From: Phlyctochytrium arcticum
Taxonomy: Eukaryota; Chytridiomycota; Chytridiomycetes; Chytridiales; Chytridiaceae
Assembly (NCBI GenBank): GCA_025602905.1
Contig: JAHLKI010000010.1
Coordinates: 186,001-250,000, forward strand
Length of the DNA: 64,000 bases
Direction of reading: 5' to 3'
The notes under the pieces were generated by a model. It was not told where the DNA came from and did not search any database. It saw only the letters and a program-made list of their open reading frames with translations. Position numbers and translations under genes: made by a program. Positions 1-13,700 of the stretch are shown in pieces (position 1 is the stretch's first letter; each line of letters opens with the position of its first letter).

Positions 1-1386
1 GCCAGGGTGCCTCGAATATGTACGATCGCACAGTGGTGGACAGTGAGGCGCGAATCGACTTGCGCAGCGGGCAGAGGAACAGCCAATCGCCGATCATGTC
101 AGTAAGATGAGGCTTTCGATCGGCTAGATAGTCATCATTCTCAGCATTATACACTTGCTGGACAGCTTTCGCATTGGGAGCAAATAAGGCATCGCTAGAA
201 AACACTTTAGTCACAAAACGACGCGAATCTCGTACATACTTACAGCGCAACATTGAACATTCCCGAACTGACCTCTCCGGAAAACGCCTCTTTTAGAAAC
301 AAGTATGCTTCGTAGCTGACACCACCGATCTGGGCAAATGATGAGATAGGTGAGCATCAGTGTAAAGACGACATTGATGCTTACAATGGCTTGAACACCA
401 TTAGTTACGTGGGCGTCCCCAAGAATATCAAAGGGGTTAAGGATAATGTCTACGCCATCCATCACGGGTGCCATTGACTTGATCTCAATTTTTGCCAATT
501 TTTTTTCTGTGTCGTCGTCCTCTTCCGCAGCATTGAGTACTGCACGCATAGACTTGTCTCGAAGACATGTCACAGCTGCGCATTTTAAAGATTTTGCTAA
601 CTTGGCGGCCAATTCTTGACTTTCGAGACGCGTCGATAGCTTTATTGCCGGAGGACTCATCAAAAAGACTTTGGATATCTGCTCTCTTGTCGCTTGATCC
701 GCCAGATGCATTAAAATCGATTGTGCTCCAGCCGACTGACCTAAGAAAGTGCTTCTTGAAAAGTTCCCACCGAATGAATGAATGTCTCGTGCAATCCATT
801 TGAGTGCCACACGTTGATCCAGCAGCCCAAAGTTGGTCGTCTGTGCTGTGTTATCCAAAGCGCTTAAATCAAGGAAGCCTAAGACTCCCAGACGGTAGTT
901 GAACGACACTACAATAGCATTCATGCGCAGCGCCAGTTCTGCGCCATCGTAAGCAGCCATCCCCGCTCCCCCAAATTGAAAGGAACCTCCATGAAAGAAG
1001 ACGATCACTGGCAGAGATGTAGATGTAGAATTGATCTCTGATGCATTGTTGAAAGGGGTCCATATGTTCAAAAACAGGCAATCTTCCGCAATCGTTTCCG
1101 GGCATAATACCGTCTGGCATATTTGCGGGCAATTACTTCCAAAATAGAGTGCGTCTGACGCTGCTGTGTTGTTGTCAAGGTTTGCGGTTGCCCACCGCAC
1201 GGCTTCTCCGTATCTAATTCCAAGAAATTCGAAAGCACCTAATTTGTTCAATCGACCCCGAACGGACCCCCCCAAAGATAAGTTGACCGTCGCAAATTCA
1301 TTTACGTTGGATGAGGCAATAGATACCCAGAGGAAAGGGAAAATCAGGAAAAATGCCTTGGCTACTATGCCACTAATCTTGGCCAT
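1..1386 (-). CDS. Secreted type-B carboxylesterase (3' part cut by window edge)
   Basis: An alpha/beta-hydrolase of the carboxylesterase/lipase (cholinesterase) family, hydrolysing ester bonds outside the cell or in the secretory pathway. It starts at the ATG at 1386 with a hydrophobic signal peptide (first ~26 residues). Visible family marks are EDCLFLNIW, the oxyanion-hole FFHGGSFQFGG and the nucleophile elbow FLGQSAGAQS; the catalytic Glu and His would lie later and the His is beyond the window. Two short introns fit GT-AG splicing: 330-384 (55 nt) and 195-243 (49 nt). Removing them gives a continuous frame to position 1 (IGGVSYEAYLFLKEAFSG, then DALFAPNAKAVQQVY). About 450 residues are present against a usual 500-580, so the C-terminus is missing. 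It lies tandem to and downstream of the dynein gene, with no functional link apparent. Confidence 0.88.
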
Positions 1387-1777
1387 ATTTTGTCCAAGAG
1401 TGCTAGACGCTTCTGAACTGCTCTAGGTAGGTAATTGGAAAACATTTTACGTAAATGGGAAATGACGGTTGTTTTATCCTGGTATACGTCAATCCGGTTC
1501 ATAACTTCTTCCAACGCGCGAAGTCGAGGTAGTAAGAGCTGGAATGAACCACCAAAACTACTATTATTTATGATTCAAGACTTAATTCATTTGTGCTAAG
1601 CAACAGAGGCAATTCGGCTGCAGTTTTAGAAACAACAGAAGTGAGAAGAATTACAGATCCTCATGATCCAAGAAGATATTAGAAAGAAATGTATCTACAA
1701 ATTGGTAACGGTATACATTCAAGATAACAATTGCCACATCATGCCAAGCTTCTTCTATATACACTGACCCAGTCGGC
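1387..1777. other. Intergenic, dynein 3' to esterase 5'
   Basis: About 390 bp between two minus-strand genes. It must hold the dynein 3' UTR and the esterase promoter. AT-rich stretches are present, but no clear TATA box, repeat or RNA gene was seen. Confidence 0.5.
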
Positions 1778-4700
1778 CTAGTCCGCTCCACACAACAGAC
1801 AAACTCCACCAAGAATCCATTTCTGTGGTCGCTCTTTGGTTTTCAAATTAAATGTCCATACGAAAGTAGGCCCACGTTGGCGTGTGCGATACACGGGGCA
1901 CTCATACACCCCTTTAGTATCTTTTTTGTCGACGGGTATAGCTTTGATGTATATTACTGGCATCGCTGGGGTGAGTTCTTTGAGCAGACTCTCCTGGATG
2001 AGTCCTGTGTTTGTGTCCCATCGCGCTCCTTCCATGAAGAGACCGTGCACGTAAGCGCCTTCGCGTGGCGCTCCCGAAAACTCTTCTCGCGCCTTCTTGG
2101 TTACGTCGACGGACAGCACCATACGATCCAGCGGCCATTCATTCTTACGCGCAGTGGTTTGCATGATGGCAGTCAAGAAAGATTGGGGGTTAAATAACCC
2201 GGGTAGCCATACGACCGACGGTAGCTGGAACTCAGATACCCAAGCCTCAAGCTCTTTGATGCGCTGTTGCAGATCCGCATACCATGTAGCCAGTCCTTGT
2301 AGTGAAGGATAAGCGAGCTTTTCCCAAGAGGCAGGCACAACATTCATGAAGAGGGCATTTGTCAATAACTCCATATTTTCTGTGATTGTCAAATCTCCCT
2401 TCAATCCCAACTGAAGCTCGCGAAGGGACCGTCGAATTTCTGTGGTCAAGGTAGCCATACGGTCGCATTCCTGCAAAGAGACTGATATATACGGAGTACG
2501 CTCCTCGACTTTCGCCATCAATTCTGCGACATTGAACGAGTCGGGCATCGTGCCAAGGATTTCCTCAATAACTTGTCCAACCTTCTCCTCTTTGCTGGTA
2601 GCTGAACCACCTGCGGTATCTCGGGGCTGCATTTCCAAAATGGTACGAAAGAGAAGATCTGCGGATTTGGTGAGGACACCGATTTCAGCATTCGGATGCA
2701 GGCCATACAGATATGGCGACTCTGCTGGAAGGTTGTCGTCGATGTAGCGGTGGTAGTCTTTATGATCGGAAGTAGGTGGAAGCTGGAAGCCAGGAGCAAG
2801 CTCGAAAGCTCCCTCAAACATGTCAGGCTGAATGTAGACATCGAGGTAGGCAGAGCACAAGCGTCGGTCCCAGTCGTCAGAAATATGACCGCCGTACATG
2901 ATATCACCAAACATATAGCGTAAATCCGTCCATGGTACTTTGGCGAATGTTTCGAGGTAGTTATAGAGAACGTCTACCGAGATGGTAAGATCGCCAGTGC
3001 TGAAAGGGTATGGTTTGTTCCAACCCTGGGTTCCAAACTTTCGACGCTCCAAAATAGCGGCATGGAAATAACACAGTGCAAACAAAATTCCCCGGAATTC
3101 AGCATCCTTAGAGCAGCGCTCCAAAGACTCTTGCGTGAAATTGTCCAGGGCGCGGTGAATGTTCGCTTGCATGCCAGTGGGGGGTTCGTTTGTTATTTTG
3201 ATGGATGCTTGCAGTATTGCGGTTGGGATAATGTGATATGCGGGATCGCCAGCTGGTTCGGCAGAGAGGAACACTCGGAAGTCTGGATGCGAGCCTAATG
3301 ATAATGCTTCCAGTTTCTTCTCCAGCATCGGCAGCCACTTGGCAACCAAGTGAATGTTTTCCAACATTACCCACCCTCCAGCTTTGTAAGCGATGTCCAG
3401 TTTCTGTTCGGCAATAATTTCTTGGCCCTGACCTAAGGAAACATAATGGTAATTTCCGTTGTCTTCTCCAACGCCGAAAGTACGACCAAGTGCTTCTACT
3501 TCCTTGACGGGATCGACACCGGGGGACAGGATGAAAAATACAGGAGTGGCCGGCCCAGACTCCTCAAATGACTTTGGTAGGGGAACGCGAGCCGTGTTTA
3601 TGTACTTGGGACCCATCTTTTGAGCGATGAAGTTTCGTATTGCGTATGTCATACGGTCCGGTCGAAGGCAGCGCAGGATGCACAGCTTCTGCAGAGGACT
3701 TTTGTTTTTCCATTCCTGTGGGAGCTTTTCATTTTCTGGCACTTCCAGCTCGCAATATTTCTTCCATTGTTTTGCGCCCCCTTCTATATCCGAGGCTAGC
3801 GATTTAAAGACTTCCATGTTCGAAAGCGCCTTTGTCATTCCCCATGATGCATCACTGAGCCATTCGAACGGGCTTTTCACATTGAGAATTCGCGGAGCAC
3901 GTAGCAAAAAGTCCATCTCGGTCAAATCCATGTCCCCCTGTGAAATCAGAATGAGGAATGTCATTTGAGCAAGGAAGATGAGCTTATCGCGCTCAAACAA
4001 TCCACGAGTGGTGTAAATAAACACCATATGCGTAATAGAATCGATGAGTGCCGCCACCCGCTCTTTGATATCCTCACTTTTGTCTGCACGAGATATGGCA
4101 TTCTGGAATACCACCTTGTACGCATTTAACGAGTACTGGTACATTGGATGAATTTGCCACAAGTCATTGAGTAGGAAGTATAGTAAGGACGACCGTGCTG
4201 CCACTGGCCGGTAGAGCTCACGCGTTTCATTGATCTTCTTTTCCGTGCGTTTTCCTTCCTCAACCTTCTGCTCGATGTCTGTTGCCGTACTTTTCGTGGT
4301 CTCCAAATTTTCGACTAGCGCAGTATCGCCCAAGAAATTACCTTGCGCTGCTGACAGACGAGATAGCAACGCATCTTCAAGTTCTGTAAGTTTAATTTTG
4401 AACTCGTTCTGCTGCTTCGTCAGATCCGCTTTCGTTCGTTCCAGATCTGGTCGCTCAACATTTACTACATCGGCCAGAAGCTGGTCTTCAAGACCAGCCA
4501 GAGTCACTGTGAAGTTGATCAGTGTTGTCTGTGCTTGAATCTCAGGAGGATAGTGAGGGTTCGGTAGGCGTGTTTGCAAGATCAACTTGAACTTGGGATC
4601 ATATTCCACCTCCTTATCCCCCATCTTGATGTATCGGCCCTTCTTGATGGTCTCGCGACCGAGTAAAGGATTTAAAACAGCATCGATGCTTTCTTGGATA

Positions 4701-7700
4701 TCTTCAATCAGCACGGTTTCTCCGGTGGATACAGCTTTCTCAATAGCGTCTAAATAACCTCTTGCCCCAAGTCGCACAACCCGCAAGTTGGCACCTTCAC
4801 GGATCTTGATCCATGTAACTCCTTGCAACTGAGGGTCGACAATCAGAGGCCATCGCTTACAGCTCGTCACCATTGTGGCGTTCTCAACAGAGACGCGATC
4901 GTTAGGGAGTCCCTCGTTGCTCCACCTTGCAATTTCGGAGCTAGATGTCAGAATATCCAGAGGATCCAGACCTGCAGAAAGCGGGACTTTGTATGGATTA
5001 CTTTCGTCCCTGAGATATTTGAACCAGTAATCTTGAAGCAATTCCTCACGATATCGCTTACTGAAACAGCCGACATAAGACACAAAAGCTGCAGACATCA
5101 GGACGTCGCCAGCAAGTGTTTTCTCTTGCTCTTTGAATTTTGCAACCGCCTCATTCCAGCGCACATTTTCAGATGCCAATCCGCCAACGAGCCGATTTGC
5201 CAATACAATTGTTTCCTGCGTAGAGCGAGCCTCTTCTTCACACTTGAGCTTGTCGGCAGTCGCTTTTTCGAACTGAGCAGTCAATTCGGCTAAATTTCTA
5301 TCAAGATCCGCAATCTTGCTTTGGATCTCTGCGAGACGTGCCTGCGACTCTTTGAGGGTCTCGTTGGCTGCTTCCAGGGCTTTTCGTTTGGGCTCCACAT
5401 CCCTGTATACGTAGAAATAATTGACAATATTTACCACCCAAGAGCACAGACCAGCTGCAGCCATTGATTTGGACTTCATAAATTCTTCGTTGAAATTGGG
5501 GTCCGATAGGTATGGAGCAAGGGCGTCCAAGTTAGACGAGTCAATGTTCTCTTTATCGAAAGTGATCAAATTATCCAAGAAGGCATCTACCTTGGCCATC
5601 ATGTTTTTCGATGCTTTCCAGCTCCGGTCCTTAGAAATTTTTCCTGGAGGGCTAAGTAGCACCCCGACAGCTGCCGCTACATTGACTACTTCCTGAGAAG
5701 GTGAACCGAATGATTTCAGTTCAGTCAAATTGGCCTTGTTCAATGTGTTCAGGGCCTCTGAAGCAGCTGCCAATGCTGGTTCTGCCGCTGCAAGGTCCCT
5801 TGTCGCATCGTTTTGCTTTTCCAAAACTTCCTTTGTGATGACGTCGACTTTCTTCTCCTCCTCAGCGGCTACCGCCTTCTCCTTGTTAACTTTCTCCGTA
5901 TCGATTCCAACCTTTTCGATCAATCTTTCCGCTTCCTCGTTTTTAGCCTTCAACTCTACTTCCTGTGACGCAAGCTTCGCCTTTAGATCATCAACTTGAG
6001 CGGCGGTGCTTTGTAGTTTCGTTAAACCATTCTCAAGTCGCTCCATGCTTTTGGTCAATGCTCTTGATTTTTGTTCAAGCATCTCCTTATAAAGAGATAT
6101 CAGCGCCAAGAATGACTTCGGGGTGGTGTAGTTATATCGCTTTTCGTTCATTAGGTATTTTTGTGACACATCGTTGACACTCTGGTGAGCATATGCCATG
6201 AAGTGTGTAACAGGTTTTTTTAGATCCTCGGGAACGAGGTCGCTTGTTGAGATGAAACGAGTAGCGACGGACTGTAGAGCCTCTTCCGGCCATTCGTGGA
6301 ACCAATCAATCATGGTACAGTTGACAATCGCGGGGAACTTTCGGCAACGGGAACGTAATGTCTTTCCGACAGGCGAGAAACACAATACAACTTTCAGATT
6401 TCGTCGGACAGTCTTAATGAAGAAATCCCAACAAATCTCACGCGTGTCCATCAGACCTGCAGCTTTAACCTCATTCCTCATGGCGTTGATGATGGTTTCC
6501 ACTTCGTCGTCCGGGAATAAACCTGGAATGTTGCCACTAGCCAGCATATCATTGATCAGAACAAGGAACTTCTCGTCCGCGATCTGAGAATCTGTTAGGA
6601 GGAACATTATCTGCAGTTTCTTGAGACCGGTTTTGTTGTACAATCCAGCGAGGTCTGTTTTTAAATCAGTAGCGGAGTACCCCTTCTTGAGGGTGATTTG
6701 GAACACCTCCATCTGACTAATAAAGGCAGCTAAACGTGCCAGCGATTGTTTGCCGCTACCACCGACTCCGACCAGCAGAGCATTTCCTCGAGGCGATTCC
6801 AGGATTCGGTTGATCCTGCACACATGACTCATGGCGTCCTCAAACAACACGAGGTTCTGTGCGGCATTCACCTCGTCATATTGCATCTGGGCCTCATCCA
6901 GTAGTCGCTTCAACACTGACCATTCCTTGATCTGCCCATACTTTGGATCCCCGATGCCCGATGCAAAATGAGTAAAGACAATTGGCTCAGCATTGACTGC
7001 GGCTTGATCCATCTCCTCGAATGTCTTCTTTACGACCTCTTGCTGGTACTTCTGCAGCTGCGCCCGATCTGTATCATCCATTTTGTCACCATAGGTACGC
7101 ATGGTTTCGTGAAGGAAAAGCCTGATCAAATCGATTGGTTCGTGCAAAGTGTCCTTGTTGGAAAACAAGATACCCTGGAAAATATTACTGAGGTCTCGGA
7201 GATTGAAAATGTAGTGGAATTTGACCGCAGTTGGTAGGAAGCTTGCAGCAACTTTTTTGTGCAACAGTAAAGCTCCAGCTACAAGCTTTTCTCCCAGCTT
7301 TTGAATGTTATTCGGGAAGATCTTCAGATGTCCTGAGAGAATTTGCTGGTAAATACTTTGTAATGAATCAACCCCGGGGAAGTTGACAGCGAACGTCGCA
7401 AAATGACGCTGAAGACGTCCATTGATGGTGAAACTGCCAGCCGTCGGGTTCATGCACGCAACATACTGGCAATTGTGAATCTCCTTAAGTGTCAGCTTGC
7501 TGCGGTCATACCAATGTTTGTAATCAAGATATTGTCGAAGGAGGGTATGTGGAGATGCTGTGCCATATTTGTCAACTTCCGGCATGTTCAGATCATCCAG
7601 GAAGTAAATGAGCTTTTTAGATCCAGGTGGACCATAGTTTCGACCGGCTTTTTTCTCCAACGGCTTTTCCAAAATGGACTGCAAAGACCAAGCGGTGGTA

Positions 7701-10700
7701 TAAAAGTTGAACGGGACATTAACAATCAACCGATCTTCCCCATACGAGTAAAGCTTGTCGCCCATGAGAACTGTCTTACCGCATCCAGCGTTTCCAACCA
7801 ACAGGACAGGCTTCCCGTTGTCGGCCAGGACGTCAAGCATGTACCGCAAGCGAGTTGTTTCCGGTGTATGCACCAGAACTGCATTCAATGGAGTTTCTGG
7901 GTCAAATGTATAAGCAGGCACGCAGTCTGTCCAGGGAGCAAAACGCTTTGTTTCGTGCTCAATGTAGTAGTCAAAAACAGTGCCCTGAACGGGGAACTTC
8001 ACTGTCTTAAATTCAGAATTCCACCATTTGCTGAATTCGACTCGGTAATCGACCATTTGATCTTGGAAAACACATCCGCCAAACGCCCAAACAGCTGCAA
8101 AACAGAAGTAGATCTCGAACCATTCTTTGTCACATCCTTTTGGCGTGTTTTGTGGCGTGAGTAGCCCTTCCAGCAGGTTGCAGAGTGTCACTACCATCGA
8201 AAACTCCTCAACCATGGCCATCTTGAAACGCCCGGATCGACACGCCTCCAGACAGATATTGACGTAACGATCGAATAGAACACTCAGATTGGACTTTTCG
8301 CTTGGATCTTCTCGTTTGTCTAACCAGGATTGGACGAAAGGATTCCAACCCAAGTCTGTCGTATTGAGGTAGAGAATACCAGCTCGAGAGACGGTAGCAG
8401 GGGTAGCGTATTTCAAATCGCCGATTTCGAAAATCATCCTCATATTGGACTTCAAGGGAATTCGCTCGTTAGAGGCAAGAGTCAACATTTTGTTATCGTC
8501 CATAACTGTATTCAAAGACTCGATCCAGTTGGGATCAATATCGCCGTCAAGAATCATCCATCTTGGATCCGTTCCTGGCATAGACGCTAATTCTCTCATA
8601 ATGCTCGAAAACAACCCATCCTTCCATTCTCGTGTGGCCGGGTTAATGCATCCAAACAAATCATCCGTGCTCACTGCTTTCGGGTTTAAATCCGAATACA
8701 CACACTTCCTTCCCGAGTTTATGTACGTCTTCGCTAACATCTTCCAGATCTGGGATTTTCCAGTCCCTCCATTTCCGATGATGAATACACAGTGACGGAC
8801 AGCCAGCAATTCCTCCAATTGAACAACCTTGAGAACGAAAACCTCCTCTGCCTGAAGCCCACTCTCAAGAGTTGCTTTTCGGATTTGATCTTCAAGTTTC
8901 TCATCTCGTTTTCGTAATACTTCAACCTTGGGAAACAAGTCGCCAATTAGGCCATGGAATACTTGCAAATCATCTGAAACAATCTTGGGCAAGTTGAAGT
9001 CACGTAGCGCTCGCATCAGAACGTGCTCCTCCTGAACATGGGGATCCGCTCGCTTTAAAGCACCAGCAACGACTAACACAGACTTGATGGCTCGAAGACC
9101 CCAATCGTAATGATCTTGCTTGGAAAGTAATTCCTTGTTGAGCTTGTAAAGAGTGTTGAATTTGCGGGCCAAGGAGCTGGCTTCTACGAAACCTTCGGCC
9201 ATCAACATGATTTCCATGATCAACTCTAAGTTGGGAACAACCATAGAACAGGGTCGGAACAGCGCCTTAATGTTTTCCGGGAGCTCAGTACGTCCAGCAT
9301 AACCGGGATTCATAGTAATAAAGGCGCCAACCGTAGGTGTTAATCCAATTTCTTCGCCTTGGAAGATGAACCGCTTCTTTTTCGCCTTCAATGCATCTTG
9401 AATGGACTTCACTTGGGTAGCGATGACAGAGAGTACCTCAACAGAGATACGATTGAACTCATCGAAGCAGCCCCATGTACCGGATTGCGCGAGACCTTTG
9501 AAGATATTTCCAACGGACTTATAGTCCATTTGCTCAGAGCAGTTAAAGACGTACACCATGATTCCCAGGGCTTTTCCCAAATCCTTTGTCGTTTCGGTTT
9601 TACCGGTACCAGCCGGTCCAGCAGGAGCGCCACCCATAATCAAGTGCAGAGACTGCGTAAGTGTGATATAACAACGATCCGTCAGAGATGTAACAACGAG
9701 ACGGGGTGTGTTGCCGAGATATTCGTAGTTATAACGGAACAGGGCGTCACAAATATTGATTAAACAATCATTTTGATCCTCATCCCACCGTAGACGTAAC
9801 TGAGATTGCCATGAAAAGACTTGAGCACTGTCAGCTTTTTCGGATATCAACTTTGCGACAATATCACGAGCGTGCACATCAAGTGTACATACAGTCATAA
9901 TCATTTGACGACTCAGTTTGCTGAGGTCCCCTTGAATGAGCGTGATTAATGCTGTAAGCTGATTGACTTGCTTTTTGAAGTAGTCTTTCAGAGAGTTTTC
10001 ATAGCCTTCTTCAAGACGGCCAAAAGCAACGTTTACTTCAGTCGTCCACCAGATCTGAGTACCAGCCAGAGTAATCTGTGCGGGATAATCAAATATCCAC
10101 TGTTCACGCGGCTTCTCTTCATAAGCCGATACGGATTCGCCCAGCTGGTGTCGCAGCGTCTTCCGCATCATGTCGACAAGGCGATTGAGCCACACCTCAA
10201 CAGGTCCGGTGCATTCACAAGGTTCTATGAATTGCACGTATTCATCCTCCCGCGAAAACATGCCAATGGCTGTCTTAGTGGGGTCGCCATTGGGTCCTTT
10301 CTGAAACTCCAACTGGGTCATACTGTCAAAAAGCTTTCCCAAATGGACAGCAACTGCAGTAGGGATGTTTCCTTTCGCCAAAATATCGAGCAAATCTGAG
10401 GCGGAAACGAAATAGAATCGTGGAAATGCCAATCTCTTCGTTTCCAGGTACTCAGCTAGTGATTTCTCGCAAAGAGCTAATTGTCCTTGCAGCTTCTCGA
10501 GCTTTTCATATAGCCCCTCTTTGGTGCAGACTTCGACACAATTGGGCGTTTTAGATGCATCTTTCATGAGTTCTTTGTAGGCTGAGTCTATGCTGTCAAA
10601 TCGCTTGGAATCTTCTGGCAATTGAGCACGAATATCCTCGGATCCCATAAAAATGTTTTCCAAGTGCGACCATGTCTGCTGTACTTCCAGCCACAACGTA

Positions 10701-13700
10701 ATGACCGAATCAACTGTGGAGAGAATATTCTGCCATTTTGTGATCTGCCCCTCGAAATGTGCTACATATTTGGAGGTCATCATGTTCTGTAACATGACCT
10801 GATTATCTTCCAGTGTCTCAATGAGTTCTTCAGAACTCTTGAGCGAAGGCGTGTCCGAGCCATCATGGAACTCGTAGGTGAATTCCATCGCATTCCAAGT
10901 CTTTGACAGATCGTTGAGGACCTTTTCCATAGACAATTCTTTGGTAGCCCTATCCACAATGACCTTCACATCGTCCTCATATTTGTGCAGCTGCAGACTT
11001 AGCAGGTCTTGGAATTTCATATCTGCTGTCATTACAAAAGTGACACCGGTCGTCTTCATCAGCTGTTTCCAATGTCGGTCACGGATGGCGCTGCTTCTAA
11101 GTTCACCTACGGCGCGCAGGGAGGTAATCATATCTTTTACCATCTGATCGAGACCACTGTAAACATCCCAAGCCTTAATCTCCTTGTCCATCCGACGAAG
11201 TTCCTTGTTGAGATCTCGGCACCGTGTTTCCATAGCATCAGTGTCGATTTCGGTCCATAATGTTAAGCGCCATTCTTCAAACATCAAAGTAACTAAAGAA
11301 ACGACGTCCCATACAGACTTCAACATTCCTACATCCCGACGACAGTCGCTCAATTGACGGTAATTTGGGACATTTAATTCAAACAGCTCGCAAGAGTTTC
11401 GGAGAGCGCGAGCCTCATTCTCCATTGCGAGCACATCCATATGAACGTTGTCAATGACTTCGTAAGCGCGGTCAGGTCCAATTTCAAACTTGAATGGGGC
11501 CTTTTTGCGGAATTCTTCTCGAAAGTTGTGATTCCTATTTTCAAATTTGTTGCATTTCTGTTGCAGGATATCAACCTCCTTGGCTTGTAATGGCGCTACT
11601 TGATCTTTAATCGAGACGGACAGTTTTTTCACCTCAGACCACTCTTCAGGTAGATCATTGAGCAGCTTATGCGTCTCCTCGGGCATTTCCACTCCAAATT
11701 GACGCAAGAAATTGATGGTCTTCCGCAGCGGCTCAAACATACCATCGATGCTAGTGGTTCGGTGCTTAATAGCATGCAAGAGACCCATGGATGAGACTAA
11801 TGAGTCGTATTCCCCTTCTTTGATTTCCCTCTGCAACCCCTTTTTGTTGCTGCGAACAAACTCGTTGAGTTCATTGAGGCTTGAGATGGCGTCGTCTTGC
11901 AAATGTTTGGTTAAAGTGTATGACCATTTCTTTACAACGACATTGAGCGCCTGCTTAAGTGGACGCGCATCAATTCGGAACCAGCCGTCCATAATTTGCT
12001 CGGGCTCAATCGCCATGACCTGCTTGTGGAGTGTTTCGAATTTGCGGATTTCGATCTCGAACTTCTCCAGCTTGCTAGGATGATCCGCGTCCGGCTGTTT
12101 TTCTTCCGTGCCTTCATCCTCCTCGGTTTTCTCGCCAATCTGCAAGAACTGCTTCATGTAATCTTGGCGATTAGCAGTCCACAACCATGTGTACTGATCA
12201 TAGCTGTCTTTGTAAACGACGCTCTGTTCCATAATCTCCCTCACATGCTCGAGAATGGAGGTACGTAATCGCGTCAAATACTGATCGCGGCGCATTTCGC
12301 CCAGGTATGTTTCGTTTTCCATGTTTTCCTGAGCAAGTTGTCTGGCACGAAGATCTTCTTGATCCGAATCATAGGCATCCTCCTCCTCGCTGCCGATTTC
12401 GTCGCCATGACCTTCCCCATTCGTGTCCTGGCCATCTCCGTGTGCACCACCTGCGCCGTGACCATTCTCGACAGCATGTGGAGTAGGCGTCTGTGGTGCA
12501 ACGCCTTCAAGTGCCACTGGTTCACTCTCCTTGGCTGGAGCCACCCGTCCCATGAGTGATGCGCAGTCGTAAATGTCTTCCAACAAGTCGTTTATGATGT
12601 ATGCCAAGCTTTCCTCGGAATCTGTCATACTATATTAGTACTTAAGTATGTTTAACCTTTTCCTGATTACCTTCATCCATGTTGGGAGTGAAAATGAGGA
12701 TGTCCCCTTGCAGTTCCAACTTCGACTCCAGAAGAGGTCCTAGATCTCCCAATTTGTCGGAATCCATGTTTTGCGTGATGTACTCCAGGCAAGTTTTCAG
12801 GGTCTTGTGGAATCCTTCGCGAACCTGGCCATCGATGAACTCCTGATACCGATGCCATTCTGCGGACTCTTCGTTGGCATGTACAACTTCGCGAGTTTGG
12901 GTAATCAAACCATGTATGGATTGCCCGTCCCGTTTGATTGACTCATACGCAGTTGCGAGCTTGGCATCCTTTTCCTCCAGATTTAAGAGCTTTTTGCCGT
13001 CCTTTCGCTCGATCAGGGGAGAAGCAGACCAGATTTTCATGATTTTCTGGATTTGGTTAAAGTTGTTCTTCATCAGCTGCAATACCGACGATAGATCGCC
13101 GACAGATGCGCCAATCTCCGTAATGTACTCTTCAATGTTTCCTGACGTCCAGTTGAGTGAAGTAAGTGCTCGTTCGATTTGACCGTCTATCTGGTGAATG
13201 CGGTCTTGAATTAGAGGGCGCTCCACTTCGAGTACACCAGTTCGGATTCCATTGTACGATTTGGTAATATGATCCAATTGGAATATGTACCTCCGGAACA
13301 CGTCGGACTTCGAGTAAATGGCGACAGCCGCTGGCGGAGGAGTGACGGCGAGGGCTTCAAAATAACGAACTTCGCGCAGCAAGGCAACAACCTTTGGATC
13401 AAAATTGACCTTGAGCAGATTATCCTCCCGGTTCAACAATGGTTTTTGAAGGTTCGCCTCCGACTCATCAATAATTGTGTCGCTCCAACGACTGAAAATG
13501 CTCTGCTCGTAAGTTTCCAACATTTCATACAATTCGTCATATTTGTTTTTGACGGCGTCAGCATCCTCGCTGTTCATAGCATTATGATTGAACTTTGAGG
13601 GAAGAGTTAGTTCATCATCAAACATTGAATTTGAATGGAACTTACGCTCTTCAACTTCTCCATCGCTTTTACAATTCTATCCTTGAGCTCGTGAACCCAG

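Noticed and set aside
12604..12628. Separate dynein gene starting MTDSEESL at 12628
   Set aside because: The ATG overlaps the acceptor of a 49-nt intron; upstream exons continue the dynein tail in frame to 15643.
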